This document shows positions 8,514 through 18,358 of a stretch of 64,000 bases of DNA, piece by piece. The position numbers and the translations under genes were made by a program. How positions within the stretch are numbered: the stretch's first letter is position 1; each line of letters starts with the position of its first letter. The DNA is from CAZEGV01 sp964511645 (lineage in GTDB: Bacteria; Bacteroidota; Bacteroidia; Cytophagales; JAAEPT01): NCBI GenBank assembly GCA_964511645.1, contig CAZEGV010000005.1:3050-67049 (forward strand), in the 5' to 3' direction. The notes beneath the pieces are model-generated. The model was not told the DNA's origin. It saw nothing but the letters and a program-made list of their open reading frames with translations, and did not search any database.

Positions 8514-10657
8514 ATTTACTGACCACCATATCACCCATCAGTAGCTTTGATACAACAATATTATTATCTCTTATAGTATTTTTGATGCCTTTGGCGGTAT
8601 TTCTGTTTTTGATTTTCTTTGGTAGAAGAGTTTCTAGCTACAGAGGTGTAGGTGCTACTGTTTTTATCTTTTTTAGTTTCATAATAAGTATCGTCATATT
8701 TATGCAAACCTACGCAGGCAACACTCATTACTATAGTATTGAATGGTTTAGGGTTTCTGAAAACACAATCTTTAATATTGGTATAAGAATAGACAAAGTA
8801 ACCGCTTTAATGGTTTTACTCGTCAATTTCATTTCTTTCTTGGTTCATTTATTTTCTATCGAATACATTCGAGGAGATAAACATTTTGAAAAATATTTCT
8901 CTTATTTAGGCTTATTTACATTTTCTATGCTTGGGATTTTACTAGCCGATAATTTATTACAAATTTTCATCTTTTGGGAGCTAGTAGGACTCTCGTCTTA
9001 TCTTTTAATTGGTTTTTTCTTCACAAAAGAATCCGCTAGTTATTCTAGCAAAAAAGCTTTTATCGTCAATAGAGTTGGAGACGCAGGTTTTTTGATGGCA
9101 ATACTTATCATCATACACTTCACCAACACCTTAACCATTACAGAACTTCCAGGTCTCATTAGCAACATCCCTAGTCCTTGGCTAAGCCTCGCTGGGCTTG
9201 GTCTATTTCTTGGAGCAATGGGTAAATCAGCACAATTTCCTTTACACGTTTGGCTACCCAACGCCATGGAAGGACCAACTCCTGTATCAGCATTAATCCA
9301 CGCCGCTACAATGGTTGCAGCAGGGATTTATTTACTTTTTAGAATCAATTTTATATTTACACCCGACATATCATTGCTTATCACAATTATTGGATTAATA
9401 ACAAGTGTAATAGGAGCTTTCTCCGCTATTTCTCAAACTGATATCAAAAAGGTGTTGGCATTCTCAACTATTTCTCAACTGGGTTATATGGTAATGGGGA
9501 TGGGAGTTGGGGCTTATGACGCTTCTTTATTTCATCTTATTACTCACGCTTTTTTTAAAGCTTGTCTGTTTTTGTCTGCGGGTGCTGTTATCCACTCTAT
9601 GCACCACGTAAAGTTAGAAATGAAAAAAAATGGAGTCAATGTTGACTTTGACCCTCAAGACATGAGATTAATGGGAGGCTTACGCAAAAGAATGCCCATC
9701 ACGTTTTACGCCTATATGATTGCAACAGCATCCTTAGCAGGTTTGCCTTTCTTTTCTGGATTTATGTCTAAAGATGCAATTATTACTGCTCTTTTTGCTT
9801 GGGCAGAAACACAAAACCCTATCTACTACATTATTCCCATCACAGCAATATTCACAGTACTTATGACTGCTTTTTATATGTTTAGGCAAGTATTTATGAT
9901 TTATTTTCACGATTTTAGATTAGAAAAATTTCATCCTCAGTTAGCTGGTGCTTACGAAAAAGTAATTGAGACCCCTTGGTTAATGCGCATTCCTATCATT
10001 ATTTTAGCATCACTCTCTTTGTTTTTTGTATTTTCATACAACCCTTTTGACTCAAATATGGGTTGGATGAATTCAGTTGTTTCAGCAAACACTTTTTCTA
10101 CAAGTCAGCTAAATAGTTGGCACTATACTGTAAGTATTTCCTCTGTTCTGGCTGGATTAATTGGCGTTGCCTTTTCTTATTATCAGTTTGGCAGAAAGGA
10201 TTTTGTAAGCGAAGTCATTCATACACCAATGAAAGAACGTATCTTCTTAACTAGACTCTCATTCAACAGCTGGTATTTAGATAAAATATATAATACTACA
10301 TTTGTAAAACCTCAGTTATTACTTGCCAAATATTTTACTTGGATAGATTTACATATTATTGATAAAGTAATTAACCTAATATCTTCGATGAGCATTCAAC
10401 AGGCAAAACTCATCACTTGGCTAGACCATAACATTATTGATAAACTTGTATTAATCGCAGGTTACAAACAGATTATTATTGCATGGTTTGTAGAAGTATT
10501 TGACAAAAACATCATAGATGGATTAATAAAATCATTAGCTGAAAGCTTAAAAACTATCGGAAGACTCATAAATAAACTACAAAGTGGAAATGCACAGCTC
10601 TACGTAGCTAGTACATTGCTTTTGTTTATCGTATTATTGTATAATATTTTAACTTAG
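8510..10657 (+). CDS. nuoL: NADH-quinone oxidoreductase subunit L
   Basis: 715 residues, an antiporter-like proton-pumping subunit with about 14-16 transmembrane helices. The conserved core (HVWLPNAMEGPTPVSALIHA, near 246-265) and the discontinuous-helix proline/lysine region are present. A C-terminal stretch (~600-690) of amphipathic helix rich in IIDK repeats corresponds to the lateral helix that braces NuoM and NuoN. The start is GTG at 8510, in a 4-bp GTGA overlap with the nuoK stop; the first ATG would lie well inside the protein. Confidence 0.96.
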   Translation: MNLLTTISPISSFDTTILLSLIVFLMPLAVFLFLIFFGRRVSSYRGVGATVFIFFSFIISIVIFMQTYAGNTHYYSIEWFRVSENTIFNIGIRIDKVTALMVLLVNFISFLVHLFSIEYIRGDKHFEKYFSYLGLFTFSMLGILLADNLLQIFIFWELVGLSSYLLIGFFFTKESASYSSKKAFIVNRVGDAGFLMAILIIIHFTNTLTITELPGLISNIPSPWLSLAGLGLFLGAMGKSAQFPLHVWLPNAMEGPTPVSALIHAATMVAAGIYLLFRINFIFTPDISLLITIIGLITSVIGAFSAISQTDIKKVLAFSTISQLGYMVMGMGVGAYDASLFHLITHAFFKACLFLSAGAVIHSMHHVKLEMKKNGVNVDFDPQDMRLMGGLRKRMPITFYAYMIATASLAGLPFFSGFMSKDAIITALFAWAETQNPIYYIIPITAIFTVLMTAFYMFRQVFMIYFHDFRLEKFHPQLAGAYEKVIETPWLMRIPIIILASLSLFFVFSYNPFDSNMGWMNSVVSANTFSTSQLNSWHYTVSISSVLAGLIGVAFSYYQFGRKDFVSEVIHTPMKERIFLTRLSFNSWYLDKIYNTTFVKPQLLLAKYFTWIDLHIIDKVINLISSMSIQQAKLITWLDHNIIDKLVLIAGYKQIIIAWFVEVFDKNIIDGLIKSLAESLKTIGRLINKLQSGNAQLYVASTLLLFIVLLYNILT

Positions 10658-10669
10658 AATATAAAATAG

Positions 10670-12361
10670 ATGTTAAGTACTATCATTTTCATCCCTTTAT
10701 TGGCATTAGTAGTGATGTTACTACTACCAGATTCAAGCAAGCAACTCTTCAAATGGGTTGCCACAGGAACTACTTTTATACAGTTAGTTTTAGCACTCAC
10801 CGTCTATCTCACTTATCAGCCTAGTGATGCTGTTGGTTTGTTTTACACAAAAGACTTTGCTTTTGTAGAACGAATCCAGTGGATTTCTGTAATGATGAAA
10901 AACTGGGGAGGAATCTCAGCTCATTATTTTGTAGGAGTAGACGGATTAAGTGTCTCAATGCTATTACTTTGTGGTATTGTAATGTTTATTGGGGCAATTG
11001 CTTCATGGAATATACAGAAAAAAACAAAGGGATATTTCGTGCTGTACATGTTATTAAGTACTGCCGTTTTCGGTTGTTTTGTATCACTTGATTTACTTTT
11101 ATTTTACCTCTTTTTTGAGCTAATGCTATTACCATTATATTTCTTAATTGGGATATGGGGTGGGAAAAGAAAAGAATATGCTGCAATAAAATTTTTCTTG
11201 TACACTCTTTTTGGCTCTATTTTTATTCTTTTGGTTATTGTAGGATTATACCTTTCGGTTATTGACCCAGCCCTTACCGCAATCAACCTAGGTCTTGTCA
11301 ATCAGCTGAGTGCCGTTACACCCGAAATAATCACAACAGTACAAAACTTATTAGCCAACAACCAGATTCCTTCATCAGCTATTGTCCATACCTTTGATAT
11401 GGTATTAATGACTGATAGTAATAATTACATTCAAGACGGATTACTTTCTCCATTCATCAATCAAGAAATATTTGGTTACTCTACCAGGTCTATTGCTTTT
11501 ATTTGTTTGTTTATTGGTTTCGCAATAAAATTACCTGTTGTGCCCTTTCATACTTGGTTGCCAGATGCTCACGTTCAAGCACCTACCGCAGTATCTGTTG
11601 TTTTTGCTGGTATTTTGTTAAAGATAGGAGGGTATGGACTCATTCGTGTTGCTTATACAATTTTCCCTCAAGAAGGTGCTCACTGGGCTTGGATTGTCGC
11701 CTTACTCGGTGTGATTTCTATATTATGGGGAGCTTATAATGCCCTTGCCCAAAAAGACCTCAAGAGACTTATTGCCTATTCATCTGTCTCTCACATGGGG
11801 TTTGTATTGCTAGGTATCGCTTCATATACAGTAGAGGGGATGACTGGTGCTGTGTATCAAATGTTTAGTCACGGGATATTATCTGCATTATTATTTATCA
11901 TAGTAGGAGTGATTTATGATAGAGTGGCAGACAGAAATATCGACAGCTTCAAAGGATTAGCCACACAAATGCCATACTATACTGCTGTTACTACTATTGC
12001 ATTTTTCGCATCATTAGGCTTACCTGCATTCTCTACTTTTATTGCCGAAGTATTGGTCTTTATTGGTGCTTTTTCTTCTGGACTAATCCCTCATTGGATG
12101 GTTTTAATAGCCTTACTGAGTATCGTTCTTACAGCAGGGTATTTCTTATGGACATTACAACGTGTGTTTTTTGGTAAGCTGTGGCTAAAAGATGATTCTT
12201 GGAAAAAAAGCTTAAAAGACATCACCTTAAGAGAGCGTATCATGATGATTCCTTTAGTAACCCTATCTTTTGTTTTTGGAATTTTACCAATGTTACTTAT
12301 TAGTAAAATCGCTCCTTCAGTCAATTTGTTCGTAGAATTCGTTAACAATGCTATCAAGTAA
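10670..12361 (+). CDS. nuoM: NADH-quinone oxidoreductase subunit M
   Basis: 563 residues, a second antiporter-like subunit. The conserved glutamate lies in FFELMLLPLYFLIG (near residue 149) and the core HTWLPDAHVQAPTAVSV is near 298. It carries an insertion between helices (residues ~205-260) that makes it longer than E. coli NuoM. It starts 12 bp after nuoL and overlaps nuoN by 14 bp. Confidence 0.96.
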   Translation: MLSTIIFIPLLALVVMLLLPDSSKQLFKWVATGTTFIQLVLALTVYLTYQPSDAVGLFYTKDFAFVERIQWISVMMKNWGGISAHYFVGVDGLSVSMLLLCGIVMFIGAIASWNIQKKTKGYFVLYMLLSTAVFGCFVSLDLLLFYLFFELMLLPLYFLIGIWGGKRKEYAAIKFFLYTLFGSIFILLVIVGLYLSVIDPALTAINLGLVNQLSAVTPEIITTVQNLLANNQIPSSAIVHTFDMVLMTDSNNYIQDGLLSPFINQEIFGYSTRSIAFICLFIGFAIKLPVVPFHTWLPDAHVQAPTAVSVVFAGILLKIGGYGLIRVAYTIFPQEGAHWAWIVALLGVISILWGAYNALAQKDLKRLIAYSSVSHMGFVLLGIASYTVEGMTGAVYQMFSHGILSALLFIIVGVIYDRVADRNIDSFKGLATQMPYYTAVTTIAFFASLGLPAFSTFIAEVLVFIGAFSSGLIPHWMVLIALLSIVLTAGYFLWTLQRVFFGKLWLKDDSWKKSLKDITLRERIMMIPLVTLSFVFGILPMLLISKIAPSVNLFVEFVNNAIK

Positions 12362-13844
12362 AATCCTTCATATCACCGAAAGTCTATCAGGATTCTATCC
12401 TGAACTTTCTCTCATATTTGGCATTATTACACTTATGCTAATAGGTCTATTTAAACCTGATTTCGTACGTAATTACGGTCATTTTTTAGTCAATTCATTA
12501 TTGATTATCACCATTATACTAGAGCTTAATCAGTATATAGCTTGTGCTGATAGTGATACTTTTCTATTCTTATCTATGATTAAGATTTCTAATCTTTCCA
12601 TTATTTTAAGAATATTATTGACCTTAGGCACTTATGTTATGATACAATATACTGGACTATCTAAGTCGCTTAAAAACTACCAAGAATACGTTAACATGGA
12701 GTTTTACGTATTAGTCTTGTCATTATTATTAGGGGCTAATATGATGATATTGTCTAATAACTTTTTGATGTTATTCATCTCTATTGAGTTTATTTCTCTA
12801 GTGTCTTACACTTTAGTTACTTTCAGTTCAGATCAAAGATTTACACGAGAAGCAGCGATGAAGTATTTTGTGTTTGGTGCTACCACCGCTGCTATTATGG
12901 CTTATGGAATATCTTGGATATATACTTACACTAATAGTTTAAGTTATTACAGCATTACTACGTTTTTATTTGAAAACGGCAACAATTCTGTCCCTACATT
13001 GTTTTGGGCAGGAGTATTAATGACAAGTGTAGGACTTCTATTTAAACTATCCATTGTTCCTTTTCATTTTTGGACGCCAGACGTGTATCAAGGATCCTCT
13101 TATAAGGTTGCTTCATTATTTGCTTATGTTCCTAAGGTCGCAGCGATAGGCGTATTTATGATTTTTTTCGAAATCCAATATTTTCACGTAAGTGATGTCT
13201 TAAAAAACATGATAGCAGTACTAGCTATAGTAACAATGCTCATAGGAAATCTCGGTGCACTAAGGCAAACTGATATCAAACGCTTACTCGCTTACTCATC
13301 TATTGCCCAAAGCGGTTTTGTCATTGTAGGCTTATTATCAAGCAATACCTCTATCGGTTTAGAATCAATGACTTTTTACCTCTTCATATATGTCTTTTTG
13401 AATTTCACAACTTTTATTGCTATTGATTGGCTAGGAGAAGTCACAAAGTCAACCGAAATAAAAAGCTTTGCTGGCTTATCCAAAACCTTCCCCTTATTCA
13501 GTTTTCTTATTACTCTAGCTATGATTGGTTTAGTAGGATTACCTCCTACAGTAGGCTTTAGTGCTAAATTTATGATTTTACAGGCTTTAATGCTGTCAGA
13601 GGGGTTTTCTAAAGACCCACTGCTTGTCACTGTTTTTATTGTTGCCGTATTTACGGCCGTTCTTTCACTATTTTATTATCTTAAACTACCATATTTTTTA
13701 TACATCAAAGAATTTTCGATTAAAAAAGAACTTAAAATTAGCTACGCCCATAAAATCTTTATAGTTTTGGTTTCAATACCAATTATACTAGGTTTTATTG
13801 CTTGGTCATTGGTATTAGATATAATTAATATGTTTGTAGCATAA
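12348..13844 (+). CDS. nuoN: NADH-quinone oxidoreductase subunit N
   Basis: 498 residues, the third antiporter-like subunit, with about 14 transmembrane helices. Recognisable family segments are SIEFISLVSYTLV (near 143) and the core FHFWTPDVYQGSS (near 240). The start ATG at 12348 lies inside the nuoM end. It closes the nuo run; the next gene begins 13 bp later on the same strand. Confidence 0.96.
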   Translation: MLSSKILHITESLSGFYPELSLIFGIITLMLIGLFKPDFVRNYGHFLVNSLLIITIILELNQYIACADSDTFLFLSMIKISNLSIILRILLTLGTYVMIQYTGLSKSLKNYQEYVNMEFYVLVLSLLLGANMMILSNNFLMLFISIEFISLVSYTLVTFSSDQRFTREAAMKYFVFGATTAAIMAYGISWIYTYTNSLSYYSITTFLFENGNNSVPTLFWAGVLMTSVGLLFKLSIVPFHFWTPDVYQGSSYKVASLFAYVPKVAAIGVFMIFFEIQYFHVSDVLKNMIAVLAIVTMLIGNLGALRQTDIKRLLAYSSIAQSGFVIVGLLSSNTSIGLESMTFYLFIYVFLNFTTFIAIDWLGEVTKSTEIKSFAGLSKTFPLFSFLITLAMIGLVGLPPTVGFSAKFMILQALMLSEGFSKDPLLVTVFIVAVFTAVLSLFYYLKLPYFLYIKEFSIKKELKISYAHKIFIVLVSIPIILGFIAWSLVLDIINMFVA

Positions 13845-13857
13845 CTGAAAAAAGACT

Positions 13858-15747
13858 ATGAGTGACGCTATTAAGCACGAATGCGGGATTGCCTTAATAA
13901 GACTTCGTAAACCATATTCATACTATATAGAAAAGTATGGGTCGCCTCTTTATGCTTTAAACAAGCTGTATTTACTAATGGAAAAACAGCATAATCGTGG
14001 GCAAGACGGTGCTGGAATAGCCACAATCAAAATAAATGTACCAGAAGGGGTTCGTTATATCAGCCGTTACCGATCTATTGCCAATCAGCCAATAGCAGAT
14101 ATTTTTAAACGAGTAAATAAAAAATTCAACAAAGTAATCAAAAACAATCCTGAAAAAATGAAGGATGCAAAATGGTTACAAGAAAATGTAGCATTTACTG
14201 GAGAAGTACTTTTGGGACACCTTAGATATGGCACGCATGGTGTTAACAGTGTAGAAAGCTGTCACCCTTTTTTACGCCAAAGCAACTGGAGAAGTAAAAG
14301 CCTTGTAGTAGCTGGAAATTTTAATATGACCAATGTAGATTATCAATTCAACAAATTGGTAGAGCTTGGTCAGCATCCAAAAGAAAAATCAGACACCGTA
14401 ACTGTATTAGAAAAAATCGGACATTTTTTGGATGAAGAAAGTCAATTAATGTTTGACAGGTTCAAAGATAAATTCACCAATAGAGAAATTACCAAAACCA
14501 TTGAGAATGAAATGGATTTGGAACGAGTACTTAAGCGTGCCTGTAAAGATTTTGATGGAGGTTATGCAATGTGTGGACTTACTGGTTATGGAGGTTCATT
14601 TGTAGCTAGAGATCCCGCGGGGATTAGACCTGCTTATTATTATGCCGATGACGAGATAATTGTTGTCGCTTCAGAAAAGCCAGCAATTAAAACAGCTTTT
14701 GGAGTGGATTATAAGGAAATTAAAGAAGTAACACCTGGTCACGCTTTAATTATAGATAAAAAAGGAGAGTTCAAGGAAATACAATTCACTGATTTACTTC
14801 CTAAAAAATCTTGTTCTTTTGAGCGTATATATTTCTCTCGTGCCTCTGATCCAGAGATTTATGAAGAACGAAAAAACTTAGGACGATTTTTAGTGCCTCA
14901 AGTACTCAAAAAAATCAACAACGATTTAGAAAATACGGTATTCTCTTTTATCCCAAATTCTGCAGAAGTAGCTTATATGGGCTTAATAGAAGGTGTAAAC
15001 AATCACCTTAATGATTATAGAATAAAAGAAATACAAAAAGGAAAGCTTAATGATAAGCAACTAAAAGCCTTAATGAGTTATTCTATTCGTACAGAGAAAA
15101 TTGTAATTAAAGACGCAAAATTAAGAACTTTTATCACTGAAGATAAGCACAGAGGCGATTTGGTGGCACACGTATATGACACTACATACGAAGTAGTACG
15201 CAAAAACGTAGACACTATTGTAGTCATTGATGATTCTATTGTAAGAGGAACAACACTAGAGCGTAGTATCTTACAGTTATTAGATACATTAAGTCCTAAA
15301 AAAATCATCATAGTTTCTTCGGCACCCCAAATCAGATATCCTGATTGCTACGGAATAGATATGTCTAAGATGAAAGAATTTGTAGCTTTTAGAGCACTTA
15401 TAGCTCTACTTGAAGATGACAATAAATCATATCGATTACAAGAGGTTTACGAAAAATGTGTACGCTCTCAAATTACATTAGAGCAGTCACCTAACTATGT
15501 TCAGGAACTTTATGACATGTATACTCAAGTACAAATCACAGAAAAAATAGCCAAAATCATTCTTCCAGAAGGAGTAAATGCGGAAGTAGAAGTTATCTAT
15601 CAAACAGTAGACAATCTACACAAAGCTTGCCCAGAACACTTAGGTGATTGGTACTTTACTGGTAACTATCCAACTGATGGTGGTAATAAAGTAGTCAATA
15701 GAGCATTCATCAACTATATAGACGGAAACACCAAAAGAGCGTATTAA
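13858..15747 (+). CDS. purF: Long-form amidophosphoribosyltransferase (PurF family)
   Basis: 629 residues, longer than the ~500 of E. coli PurF but typical of a long form I associate with Bacteroidota. It makes 5-phosphoribosylamine from PRPP and glutamine, the first step of purine synthesis. An N-terminal class-II glutamine amidotransferase has Cys9 (HECGIALIRL) as probable nucleophile after removal of eight residues, plus EKQHNRGQDGAG (near 42). The PRPP-binding loop VVIDDSIVRGTT is near residue 455. It follows nuoN by only 13 bp and precedes a strong terminator, so it is probably read with the nuo genes. A second, short PurF may exist elsewhere, so the symbol is tentative. Confidence 0.85.
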   Translation: MSDAIKHECGIALIRLRKPYSYYIEKYGSPLYALNKLYLLMEKQHNRGQDGAGIATIKINVPEGVRYISRYRSIANQPIADIFKRVNKKFNKVIKNNPEKMKDAKWLQENVAFTGEVLLGHLRYGTHGVNSVESCHPFLRQSNWRSKSLVVAGNFNMTNVDYQFNKLVELGQHPKEKSDTVTVLEKIGHFLDEESQLMFDRFKDKFTNREITKTIENEMDLERVLKRACKDFDGGYAMCGLTGYGGSFVARDPAGIRPAYYYADDEIIVVASEKPAIKTAFGVDYKEIKEVTPGHALIIDKKGEFKEIQFTDLLPKKSCSFERIYFSRASDPEIYEERKNLGRFLVPQVLKKINNDLENTVFSFIPNSAEVAYMGLIEGVNNHLNDYRIKEIQKGKLNDKQLKALMSYSIRTEKIVIKDAKLRTFITEDKHRGDLVAHVYDTTYEVVRKNVDTIVVIDDSIVRGTTLERSILQLLDTLSPKKIIIVSSAPQIRYPDCYGIDMSKMKEFVAFRALIALLEDDNKSYRLQEVYEKCVRSQITLEQSPNYVQELYDMYTQVQITEKIAKIILPEGVNAEVEVIYQTVDNLHKACPEHLGDWYFTGNYPTDGGNKVVNRAFINYIDGNTKRAY

Positions 15748-15769
15748 GTCCTTTTTGAGTAAAGGATAT

Positions 15770-15817
15770 AAATACCTAAATTTTTATCTTGGATAATTAG
15801 GCTTAGGTATTTTTTTT
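15770..15817 (+). terminator. Intrinsic terminator of the nuo-purF operon
   Basis: AAATACCTAA (15770-15779) pairs perfectly with TTAGGTATTT (15803-15812), followed by a run of T. The loop holds an inner TTATC-TTG-GATAA stem. A smaller TCCTTT/AAAGGA hairpin (15749-15766) sits just before it. Confidence 0.85.
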
Positions 15818-16196
15818 GTAACCAAAGCAAGACCGTTGCAATCCCCCTGTATCGAGCTTCACCACCTCTAAACCATCTTTTTAATACGCTCTACTTTAAA
15901 TCGAGTTTTACCAATCATTTTAAGACCGTTGCAAGGTGAGTTAAGTACAAATAAATGTAATATACATACTGGACTAATGGAAAAAGAATGAAGTAAACTC
16001 AGTTAAATATAATGATAGTGACTCATTAAAAACCATTGATAAAATAAAAGTATAATCCACCATTCAAGGTATTCATAGCAGACAGACTAAGAAACATGAA
16101 ATCAATTTCTTTAATCAGGCACAATAAGTAATTGAAAAAATAAACAAAATCAGCCTTAGCTACTTTACCTCTCTCCTAACATTTTAAGTACTACAC
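15818..16196. other. Non-coding stretch with a 13-bp direct repeat
   Basis: Most of the 449-bp gap between purF and the leucine-rich protein gene. No ORF, tRNA or known motif is recognised. The 13-mer AAGACCGTTGCAA occurs at 15829-15841 and again at 15922-15934, 93 bp apart. This could be debris of an old insertion, but no transposase fragment can be read. Confidence 0.4.
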
Positions 16197-17252
16197 CTAT
16201 TTAACTATTTTTATTGTACTATACCTTTCTCCATCTGTGATTTTTAGAATATGCAACCCAATACCTAAGTTTGAAATATTAATTACATTTTTAGTACCCT
16301 TTAATACCGTAGAACCATTTAAAGAAACTATTTCCCATTTCTTTACTTCTTCAAGAATGATTATACTATTTAGTGTTTGTTTAATCCTAATTTTATTAGA
16401 CGACGGTTTGTTCAGCCCTAAGACATCACAATTAACATCCCAAACTGTGTTACTCCCTTTTTTCCATGTAGAGGTATCATGGCTAGATAACACACAAACA
16501 GAGCTCAAATTAGGATTAGACTCTACATTTACCTTGGTAAGGTTAGGCACTCCTGTAAGATCAAGGCTTGTTAATTTATTATATTGTAATGACACCTTAG
16601 TAAGTTTTGAATTAACCCCTATATTAACAGTTGTTAAATCTGAAGTAATAAAAAAAAGATTTTCTAGGTTTTTATTATTACTAACATCTAGAGATGTCAC
16701 ACTTGTTTGTTGAATAAATGTTTCTGTGAGTGCTAAGTTTTGCGAAAAATCAATACTTGACCCATAAAACCTTCCTAAATCTATAGTTTTAAGTTTAGTT
16801 AAACTAGTAAGATCTAATGTTGTGTATTTATTATTATAAATTTTTAGTTTAGTAATTTCAGGATTCATAGAAAAATCAAATGACGTAATATTATTGCTGT
16901 TAGCTTTTAAATAAGTTAATTTTGTCAATTTCTTTAAATCTAGCTCTGTAAGATTATTGTTAGAAACAATTAGTGATGTTAAGTTAGTAAAATATTCAAT
17001 CTCAGGCATCGATGAAATTTTATCGCCAAAAGAGCCTAACATGCCAAGATCTAAAGAGGTCAATTGCTGGCAATTATACGGTTTTATATGATCATTAAAA
17101 TTATTTGCTAATGTTGTTTTGAGAACTAATGCTCTAAAAAAAAGAGAATCTTCAAATACAATGTCTGTAAAAAGATTTAATTGTGCTGAAACGGGTGTTT
17201 GTAAAAACAACAATACAATAGGGAAAAGAAATATTTTTTTCATAGTTTTCAT
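16197..17252 (-). CDS. Secreted leucine-rich repeat protein with T9SS sorting domain
   Basis: 351 residues. A signal peptide (KKIFLFPIVLLFLQTPVSAQ) is followed by irregular leucine-rich repeats of about 20-22 residues with LTSLDLS/N-type cores from ~45 to 255. After a linker comes a C-terminal type IX secretion sorting domain (residues ~285-351: WEIVSLNGSTVL, LGIGLHILKIT, ending in KIVK). It is therefore expected to be exported by the T9SS and placed on the surface or released. Such repeats bind proteins or glycans; no catalytic domain is seen. It stands alone, with repeat copy B upstream. Confidence 0.85.
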   Translation of the reverse strand: MKTMKKIFLFPIVLLFLQTPVSAQLNLFTDIVFEDSLFFRALVLKTTLANNFNDHIKPYNCQQLTSLDLGMLGSFGDKISSMPEIEYFTNLTSLIVSNNNLTELDLKKLTKLTYLKANSNNITSFDFSMNPEITKLKIYNNKYTTLDLTSLTKLKTIDLGRFYGSSIDFSQNLALTETFIQQTSVTSLDVSNNKNLENLFFITSDLTTVNIGVNSKLTKVSLQYNKLTSLDLTGVPNLTKVNVESNPNLSSVCVLSSHDTSTWKKGSNTVWDVNCDVLGLNKPSSNKIRIKQTLNSIIILEEVKKWEIVSLNGSTVLKGTKNVINISNLGIGLHILKITDGERYSTIKIVK

Positions 17253-17364
17253 TAGTTAAAATTTCACTCCAATTATTTTAATCCTTAAAATTAAAGATTA
17301 AACTTTGATTTATTATTAATGTATTAACAAGCCTCATTTCTACACATTACTTGTCTGTATTTTT

Positions 17365-17388
17365 AATTAAGCTATTTTTCGCTTAATT
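17365..17388. repeat. Hairpin abutting repeat copy B
   Basis: AATTAAGC (17365-17372) and GCTTAATT (17381-17388) form a perfect 8-bp stem with an 8-nt T-rich loop, directly touching the 5' end of repeat copy B. It may be a terminator for the minus-strand fabI transcript or part of the repeat. Confidence 0.45.
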
Positions 17389-17466
17389 GGCTTAGAGATA
17401 GTAACGACATCCTTTCCTATTTTTTTATCGGAAAGATATAGCGAATAGCCTGACCTTATATAAGCC
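17389..17466 (+). repeat. Intergenic two-hairpin repeat, copy B
   Basis: The copy begins GGCTTA and ends TAAGCC, a perfect 6-bp closing stem. Inside are GAGATAG, a GACATCC box, a hairpin (TTTCCTAT with ATCGGAAA, imperfect), ATATAGCGAATAGCCTGACC, and a short palindrome CTTATATAAG. It lies between the 3' end of fabI and the 5' end of the leucine-rich repeat gene, in opposite orientation to both. Confidence 0.75.
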
Positions 17467-17493
17467 GATAGAAAAATACAAGGAAATCTCCTA

Positions 17494-18306
17494 TTATTTT
17501 TCCATTTGTTCTATAATGTCAGCAGTAATCCCCGTACTTGAAAATCCTCCGTCATGCATTAAGTTTTGCATGGTTACTTTTTTGGTAAAGTCTGAGAACA
17601 AACTCACACAGTAATTTGCACAATCGTCAGCATCAGCATTTCCTAATGGTGACATTTTTTCAGCAAAATCAATAAAAGCATTAAATCCTTTAATTCCTTT
17701 TCCTGCTGTAGTTACTGTGGGCGATTGAGAAATCGTATTGACACGGACTCCATTTTTCTTAGCAAAAACATATCCGAAACTACGTCCAATAGATTCTAAG
17801 CAAGCTTTTGCTTGTGCCATATCTGTATAGTCAGGAAATACTCTCTGTGCGGCGATGTATGATAATGCCAAAATAGATCCACCTGCGTTCATATGATCTT
17901 TTTTGTATGCTACACTCATTATTTTATGAAATGATAATGCAGATACATCCATAGATTTCATGTACCAGCTATAATTAAGGTCTTCGTAAGGTTTTTTCTT
18001 ACGTATATTTGGACTCATCCCAATCGAGTGAAGGATAAAATCAATTTTACCTCCCAATATTTTTTCTGCTTGCTCAAATAGATTTTCGATTTCTTCAACT
18101 GAAGTAGCATCCGCAGGGATGATTTCAGAATCTGTTTTAGCAGCCAATTTATTAATTTCCCCCATTTTCATTGCAAGAGCAGCATTTGTCAATACAAATT
18201 TAGCACCTTCTTCATGACACTTTTCAGCTACTTTCCAAGCGATAGAGCTATCGTCTAATGCTCCAAAAACAATCCCTCTTTTTCCTTTTAATAAATTATA
18301 AGCCAT
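17494..18306 (-). CDS. fabI: Enoyl-[acyl-carrier-protein] reductase FabI
   Basis: 270 residues, an NADH-dependent short-chain dehydrogenase that completes each fatty-acid elongation cycle. The cofactor-binding start is GIVFGALDDSSIAW (residues 11-24). The catalytic set Tyr150, Tyr160, Lys167 (SY-x9-Y-x6-K) has the same spacing as E. coli FabI Y146/Y156/K163. It has its own promoter inside the recN 3' end and lies just downstream of recN. It is the usual target of triclosan-type inhibitors. Confidence 0.96.
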   Translation of the reverse strand: MAYNLLKGKRGIVFGALDDSSIAWKVAEKCHEEGAKFVLTNAALAMKMGEINKLAAKTDSEIIPADATSVEEIENLFEQAEKILGGKIDFILHSIGMSPNIRKKKPYEDLNYSWYMKSMDVSALSFHKIMSVAYKKDHMNAGGSILALSYIAAQRVFPDYTDMAQAKACLESIGRSFGYVFAKKNGVRVNTISQSPTVTTAGKGIKGFNAFIDFAEKMSPLGNADADDCANYCVSLFSDFTKKVTMQNLMHDGGFSSTGITADIIEQMEK

Positions 18307-18327
18307 AATTTTTTTCTATTTAAGCTT

Positions 18328-18358
18328 CAAAGATAAGTATTCCTAATCGAATCCCAAC
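18328..18358 (-). promoter_or_regulatory. Predicted fabI promoter
   Basis: On the minus strand, GTTG, a 19-bp spacer, then TATCTTTG (18328-18335) fits the Bacteroidota consensus. The -7 box ends 21 bp before the fabI ATG. The -33 part overlaps the last codons of recN. Confidence 0.6.

Noticed and set aside
16237..16713. 158-codon plus-strand frame opposite the leucine-rich repeat gene
   Set aside because: It is antisense to a gene with a signal peptide, regular repeats and a T9SS end, and reads as low-complexity with no start context.
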